Assembly: GCA_964420325.1 (NCBI GenBank)
Contig: CAYQSU010000022.1
Span: 1-44,649, forward strand
DNA length: 44,649 bases
Direction: 5' to 3'
Source: CAYQSU01 sp964420325
GTDB lineage: Bacteria > Pseudomonadota > Alphaproteobacteria > Rhodospirillales > Defluviicoccaceae
Part shown: one piece after another, positions 41,523 through 44,649 of the stretch
Numbering within the stretch: the stretch's first letter is position 1
Layout: each line of letters begins with the position of its first letter
Position numbers and translations under genes: made by a program
Notes under the pieces: model-generated
The model's input: the letters and a program-made list of their open reading frames with translations, nothing else
The model's database searches: none
What the model was told of the DNA's origin: nothing

Positions 41523-42044
41523 GTGCCGAAGATCATCCTGCTTGCCGCCTTCGTCCTCGCCCTGTCGATATCGCGGGCCGGCGCCGACACTGACCTGGCG
41601 CTGGCCTCGCCGCCGGCAACCCTGGCGGTCACCAAGGTCGTCGTGCTCAAGGGCGAGCGCCGGCTCCACCTCCTCCACAACGACTGGGTGCTCAGGACCT
41701 TCGACATCGCCCTCGGCCGCAACCCCAAGGGCCCCAAATACCGGCAGGGTGACGGCCGGACGCCCGAGGGCGAGTACGTTCTCGACTGGCGGAAGGCCGA
41801 CAGCCAGTACTACCGGGCAATCCACATTTCCTATCCCAACGCCTTCGACGAGTTCCGCGCGCGGACTCTCGGCGTCCCTGCCGGCGGCATGATCATGATC
41901 CACGGCCAGCCTAACCACCGCCCCGTGCGGTACCACGCGGAGCAGACCGACTGGACCGAGGGCTGCATCGCCGTCAGCAATGCCGCGATGGACGAGATCT
42001 GGGCCGCCGTCGAGGACGGCACCCCGATCGAGATCCACCCCTGA
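41523..42044 (+). CDS. L,D-transpeptidase (YkuD domain), exported
   Basis: The 173-residue product has a signal peptide (about 1-21) and a YkuD catalytic domain: 'VVLKGERRLHLLHND', 'GDGRTPEGEYVLD', 'MIMIHGQPN' with His127, and 'DWTEGCIAVSNAAMDEIW' with nucleophile Cys148. Such enzymes form 3-3 cross-links or attach proteins to peptidoglycan in the periplasm. The GTG start is supported by AAGGAG about eight bases upstream. It stands 99 bases after the acyl carrier gene and converges with the next gene. Confidence 0.92.
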   Translation: MPKIILLAAFVLALSISRAGADTDLALASPPATLAVTKVVVLKGERRLHLLHNDWVLRTFDIALGRNPKGPKYRQGDGRTPEGEYVLDWRKADSQYYRAIHISYPNAFDEFRARTLGVPAGGMIMIHGQPNHRPVRYHAEQTDWTEGCIAVSNAAMDEIWAAVEDGTPIEIHP

Positions 42045-42082
42045 GGCCGGGGCCGCAGGCTCGGGCCGGGCGCCGTCAGACC

Positions 42083-43567
42083 CTAGGCCGATCCCGCGGC
42101 CGGAGCGGACACCGCGAGCTGGAACGCGACGGGCCCGCGCGCGTCCTTGCCGGTGGCATCGACGAACGCGCCGTTGACCGGTGACCGCTTGCTGTAGGGG
42201 CTGGTCAGGATGGCGACGTGGCCGCCCGGAAACGCCACCGTCTCGACGACCTCTGTTCCTTCGAGGAACCTGTTGCCGGCCAACGCGCACGGCGGCGTGA
42301 CCAGATCGTCCTTGATGGCGTAGTTCTGATACCATTTGGTTCCCAGCGGGGCCAGGTCGCGCATGGCGAGCGGCTTTCCGAAGAGCTGCACCGGCAGGGT
42401 GCCGTCGGCGGCGATCGGCTGCTGGAAGGTGATCGAACTCATCTCCGCGATCGCCGGCGGCAGATGCACCCGTTCCTTGCGCAGCCAGCGGTACAAGGCG
42501 GCCGGCGTCTTGCCGGGATTGAGGTCGGTGGCCTCTTGCAGCTTCGCCAGGTTCAAGACCGTGATCAGCGGCGTCTCCCGATCGATGGCGACGAAGCGCA
42601 TGCCGAGCGACAACAGGTAGCCGTTGGCGACCATGTTGCCATTGGGCATCGGCGACAGAACGAAGTTACTCTGCAGCTGCGGCATGCCGCTGATCGCCTC
42701 CGAGTACGTTCCGTCAACCGGCGTCACGTTGGAGATCAGCGTGTCGCAGACATCCCGCAGCATGCCGGAAAGGATGTTGATGAGCGAGATGTAGCCGCCC
42801 TGGCAGGTGCCGTTCAGCGTCACCTTCTGGCCGTGCTTCTCGACGAGCTTGCTGCAGAGTTCCCTCGTCTGCATGCAGTCGTCCTCGGGGGTCATGGTCT
42901 GGACCGCCTCGGTTTCCCAGATGTCCTTGACGACACGAACATAGGTCGGTACGCCCTCGTTGGCAAAAGCATGGGCATAACTCTTGTTCTCGAACGGGAG
43001 GAACGCCAGAATATTGACACCCAGCATGTAGGGCGGAACCAAAAGAACGGGCTTCAAATCGTCGCGAACCTTTACTCCCTTCTTGATGGGAAGGACCTGG
43101 TACATCAGGAACGATGGCGTCTCGGCGACGAGCTTGTAATCCGGCGTGTTCAACTGGAACCCGAACTCGTCCTTGATGTTTTCGATCTGCTCGTTGAAGT
43201 TGGCGACCGCCGACATCACCTCGGCTTGGCGGCGCATGAACGCCTCGAGCCCCTCGCCCTCGCCGCCGAGGAGGGTCGTCGCGGTTGCCTTGACCCCCTC
43301 TTCCACCTGGTCCCACACGAACGTGGTGAGCTGCTCCTGGTTCGCCAGAAGCCCGCGGCCGACCAGCGCCTGGCTGTGCTGCAGCACCTCGAACAGCTGG
43401 CTCCAGCCGAGCGGATTCTTGGCCGAGGCGTTGAAGGCGATGTCGGTGGCGATCAGGCAGCTGTCCTTGAACTCCGCTCGCTCCCGCTCGAGGGCCCGGT
43501 TCAACGAAACGACATAGTGCCACCAGTTGCTCGTCAGCTCCTGCACGTTCACGGAGAGCGCGCCCAT
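42083..43567 (-). CDS. PhaC-like alpha/beta hydrolase (polyester synthase homologue)
   Basis: In the 494-residue product, residues about 165-455 match the PHA synthase core. It shows 'VLLVPPYMLGVNILAFLPFEN', 'EGVPTYVRVVKDI', the lipase-like box 'LNGTCQGGYISL' with Cys255, Asp420/421 in 'IKDDLVTPPCAL' and His450 in 'FPGGHVAILTSP'. This gives the Cys-Asp-His triad typical of PhaC rather than the Ser of ordinary lipases. Residues 1-150 are mostly helical and amphipathic ('NEQIENIKDEFG'), recalling phasins. Length is between class III (about 355) and class I (about 590). It may make or bind a polyhydroxyalkanoate, but activity is unproven. The ATG has AGGA eight bases upstream. Confidence 0.8.
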   Translation of the reverse strand: MGALSVNVQELTSNWWHYVVSLNRALERERAEFKDSCLIATDIAFNASAKNPLGWSQLFEVLQHSQALVGRGLLANQEQLTTFVWDQVEEGVKATATTLLGGEGEGLEAFMRRQAEVMSAVANFNEQIENIKDEFGFQLNTPDYKLVAETPSFLMYQVLPIKKGVKVRDDLKPVLLVPPYMLGVNILAFLPFENKSYAHAFANEGVPTYVRVVKDIWETEAVQTMTPEDDCMQTRELCSKLVEKHGQKVTLNGTCQGGYISLINILSGMLRDVCDTLISNVTPVDGTYSEAISGMPQLQSNFVLSPMPNGNMVANGYLLSLGMRFVAIDRETPLITVLNLAKLQEATDLNPGKTPAALYRWLRKERVHLPPAIAEMSSITFQQPIAADGTLPVQLFGKPLAMRDLAPLGTKWYQNYAIKDDLVTPPCALAGNRFLEGTEVVETVAFPGGHVAILTSPYSKRSPVNGAFVDATGKDARGPVAFQLAVSAPAAGSA

Positions 43568-43623
43568 CGGGTCGTTCCTGCGCCAGCCTCGGGATCGGAA
43601 AGCCTATCATCGGCAGAAAGATC

Positions 43624-43635
43624 TCGCAATTGCGA
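43624..43635. promoter_or_regulatory. Perfect palindrome TCGCAATTGCGA between the PhaC-like gene and fabI
   Basis: The 12-base palindrome sits 57 bases upstream of the PhaC-like start in the 256-base divergent gap. Further TTGCG and GCAGCATTGCG words follow to about 43675. It may be an operator for one or both genes. No convincing -10/-35 pairs were found, though an AT-richer TTTAATTTTG lies near 43648. Confidence 0.4.
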
Positions 43636-43823
43636 ACAGTCTCTGCTTTAATTTTGCGGTGCAGCATTGCGCTCCGACCGTTCGCCGGGGAGCCATCGCG
43701 GGCGGCACGGGCGTTGCCGCTTTCGCGGAGCGGACGACGACCGGGTACGGCCGCGAGCGTGCCTCGTTGCCGGCACCGGCCGCAGGGTTGGGGTCGCGGG
43801 CCAACCAGGAGGGAGACCAGGCC

Positions 43824-44649
43824 ATGAGCGAGCCGACGCCGACCGAGAGGTTCTTCGCGAATCTCCGCCAGCGCATCCAGGGTCCGGAAGGCGCGCTCGA
43901 GGGCAAGAAGGCGCTGGTCGTCGGCATCGCCAACGACCAGTCGATCGCCTACGGCTGCGCGCTCGCCTTCCGCGCCTTCGGCGCCGAGCTCGCGATCACG
44001 TATCTCAACGAGAAGACCCGGACCTTCACCCAGCCGCTCGCCGACCGGCTCGAGGCGTCGTTGTATCTCCCCTGCGACGTCCGCGAGGAGGGCCAGCTCG
44101 AGGCCGTGTTCCAGGCGATCGGGGAGCGCTGGGGCCGGCTCGACATCGCCCTGCATTCGATCGCCTTTGCGCCCCGCGACGACCTCCACGGCCGGGTCGT
44201 CGACTGCTCGCGCGACGGCTTCCTGATGGCGATGGACGTCTCCTGCCACTCCTTCATCCGCATGGCGAGGCTGGCCGAGCCCCTGATGACGGCGGGCGGC
44301 GCTCTCTTCACCATGAGCTACTACGGCGCCGAGAAGGTGGTCGACCACTACAACGTCATGGGACCGGTCAAGGCCGCCCTCGAGGCCACCGCGCGCTATC
44401 TCGCCGCCGAGCTCGGGCCCAAGGGCATCCGCGTCCATCCGATCTCCCCCGGGCCGATCCGGACCCGCGCGGCGTCCGGCATCGACCGCTTCGATGAGCT
44501 GATGGAGACCGCGGCGGCCCGTGCGCCGAGCCGGATGCTGGTGACGATCGAGGACGTCGGCATGGCGACCGCCTTCCTCGCCACCGACTACGCCCGGCTG
44601 ATCACCGGCGACACGCTCTACGTCGACGGCGGCTACCACATCGTCGGCT
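43824..44649 (+). CDS. fabI: Enoyl-[acyl-carrier-protein] reductase FabI (last residues outside window)
   Basis: The frame gives 275 residues and runs off the end just after 'DGGYHIVG', where FabI proteins normally finish, so only a few residues are missing. The NADH-binding entry is 'ALVVGIANDQSIAYGCA'. The catalytic pair is Tyr176 and Lys183 in 'YNVMGPVKAALEATARYL', with 'TMSYYGAEKVV' before it, and 'HPISPGPIRTRAASGI' marks the substrate loop. It catalyses the last reductive step of type II fatty acid elongation. A strong AGGAGGGAG stands eight bases before the ATG. The N-terminus has about 25 extra residues before the Rossmann fold compared with E. coli FabI. Confidence 0.95.
   Translation, partial: MSEPTPTERFFANLRQRIQGPEGALEGKKALVVGIANDQSIAYGCALAFRAFGAELAITYLNEKTRTFTQPLADRLEASLYLPCDVREEGQLEAVFQAIGERWGRLDIALHSIAFAPRDDLHGRVVDCSRDGFLMAMDVSCHSFIRMARLAEPLMTAGGALFTMSYYGAEKVVDHYNVMGPVKAALEATARYLAAELGPKGIRVHPISPGPIRTRAASGIDRFDELMETAAARAPSRMLVTIEDVGMATAFLATDYARLITGDTLYVDGGYHIVG

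Noticed and set aside
1..44649. CRISPR arrays, insertion sequences, integrases or long direct repeats
   Set aside because: None seen on reading either strand. Repetition present is GC-rich codon periodicity only.

Overview
The window is a chromosomal segment of a high-GC Gram-negative bacterium, very probably an alphaproteobacterium (Rhodospirillales/Geminicoccales-like). This rests on the gene order dacA-tmk-holB-metG-tatD, the TRAP and peptide-type ABC importers, the many GTG starts and the stop/start overlaps. No transposase, integrase, phage structural gene or CRISPR array was seen, and no gene-free stretch exceeds 300 bases.

Region 1 (1-12074, all minus strand) is a housekeeping block. 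It holds a secreted PASTA-like protein cut by the window edge, the rRNA methyltransferase rlmD, a lipoprotein, mazG, and a compact cell-wall/replication/translation run: ydcF-like, mltB, rlpA, dacA, tmk, holB, metG, tatD. Several of these genes are joined by 4-base GTGA or ATGA overlaps. A perfect CRP-type operator lies upstream of the PASTA-like gene.

Region 2 (12075-20102) is the most interesting. After an AT-rich island with a small unknown gene and pcm, a response regulator and a 950-residue PAS hybrid histidine kinase point left. Divergent from them is a three-gene operon joined by ATGA overlaps: a protein with a degenerate receiver followed by a KaiA/RsbU-like helical domain, then a canonical KaiB, then a double-domain KaiC. 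A second, divergent KaiB faces kaiC tail to tail. This looks like a complete KaiA-like/KaiB/KaiC timing system outside cyanobacteria, next to a plausible signalling partner.

Region 3 (20103-22141) has a T4-lysozyme/pesticin-like muramidase without signal peptide, tRNA-Ser(UGA), and a MarR-GNAT fusion regulator with a clear dyad operator in its upstream region.

Region 4 (22142-35509, plus strand) is a catabolic and uptake block: amidohydrolase, peptide-family ABC importer (binding protein, two permeases, two ATPases), a second amidohydrolase, an AMP-forming acyl/aryl-CoA ligase, a 4HBT-type thioesterase, then a three-part TRAP transporter. The simplest reading is import of an amide- or peptide-like compound, hydrolysis, and CoA activation of the released acid.

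Region 5 (35510-44649) holds a secreted endonuclease I, an NDP-forming acyl-CoA synthetase fused to a GNAT acetyltransferase, a divergent AMP-forming acyl-CoA ligase with an acyl carrier protein, an L,D-transpeptidase, a PhaC-like polyester synthase homologue, and fabI running off the window end.
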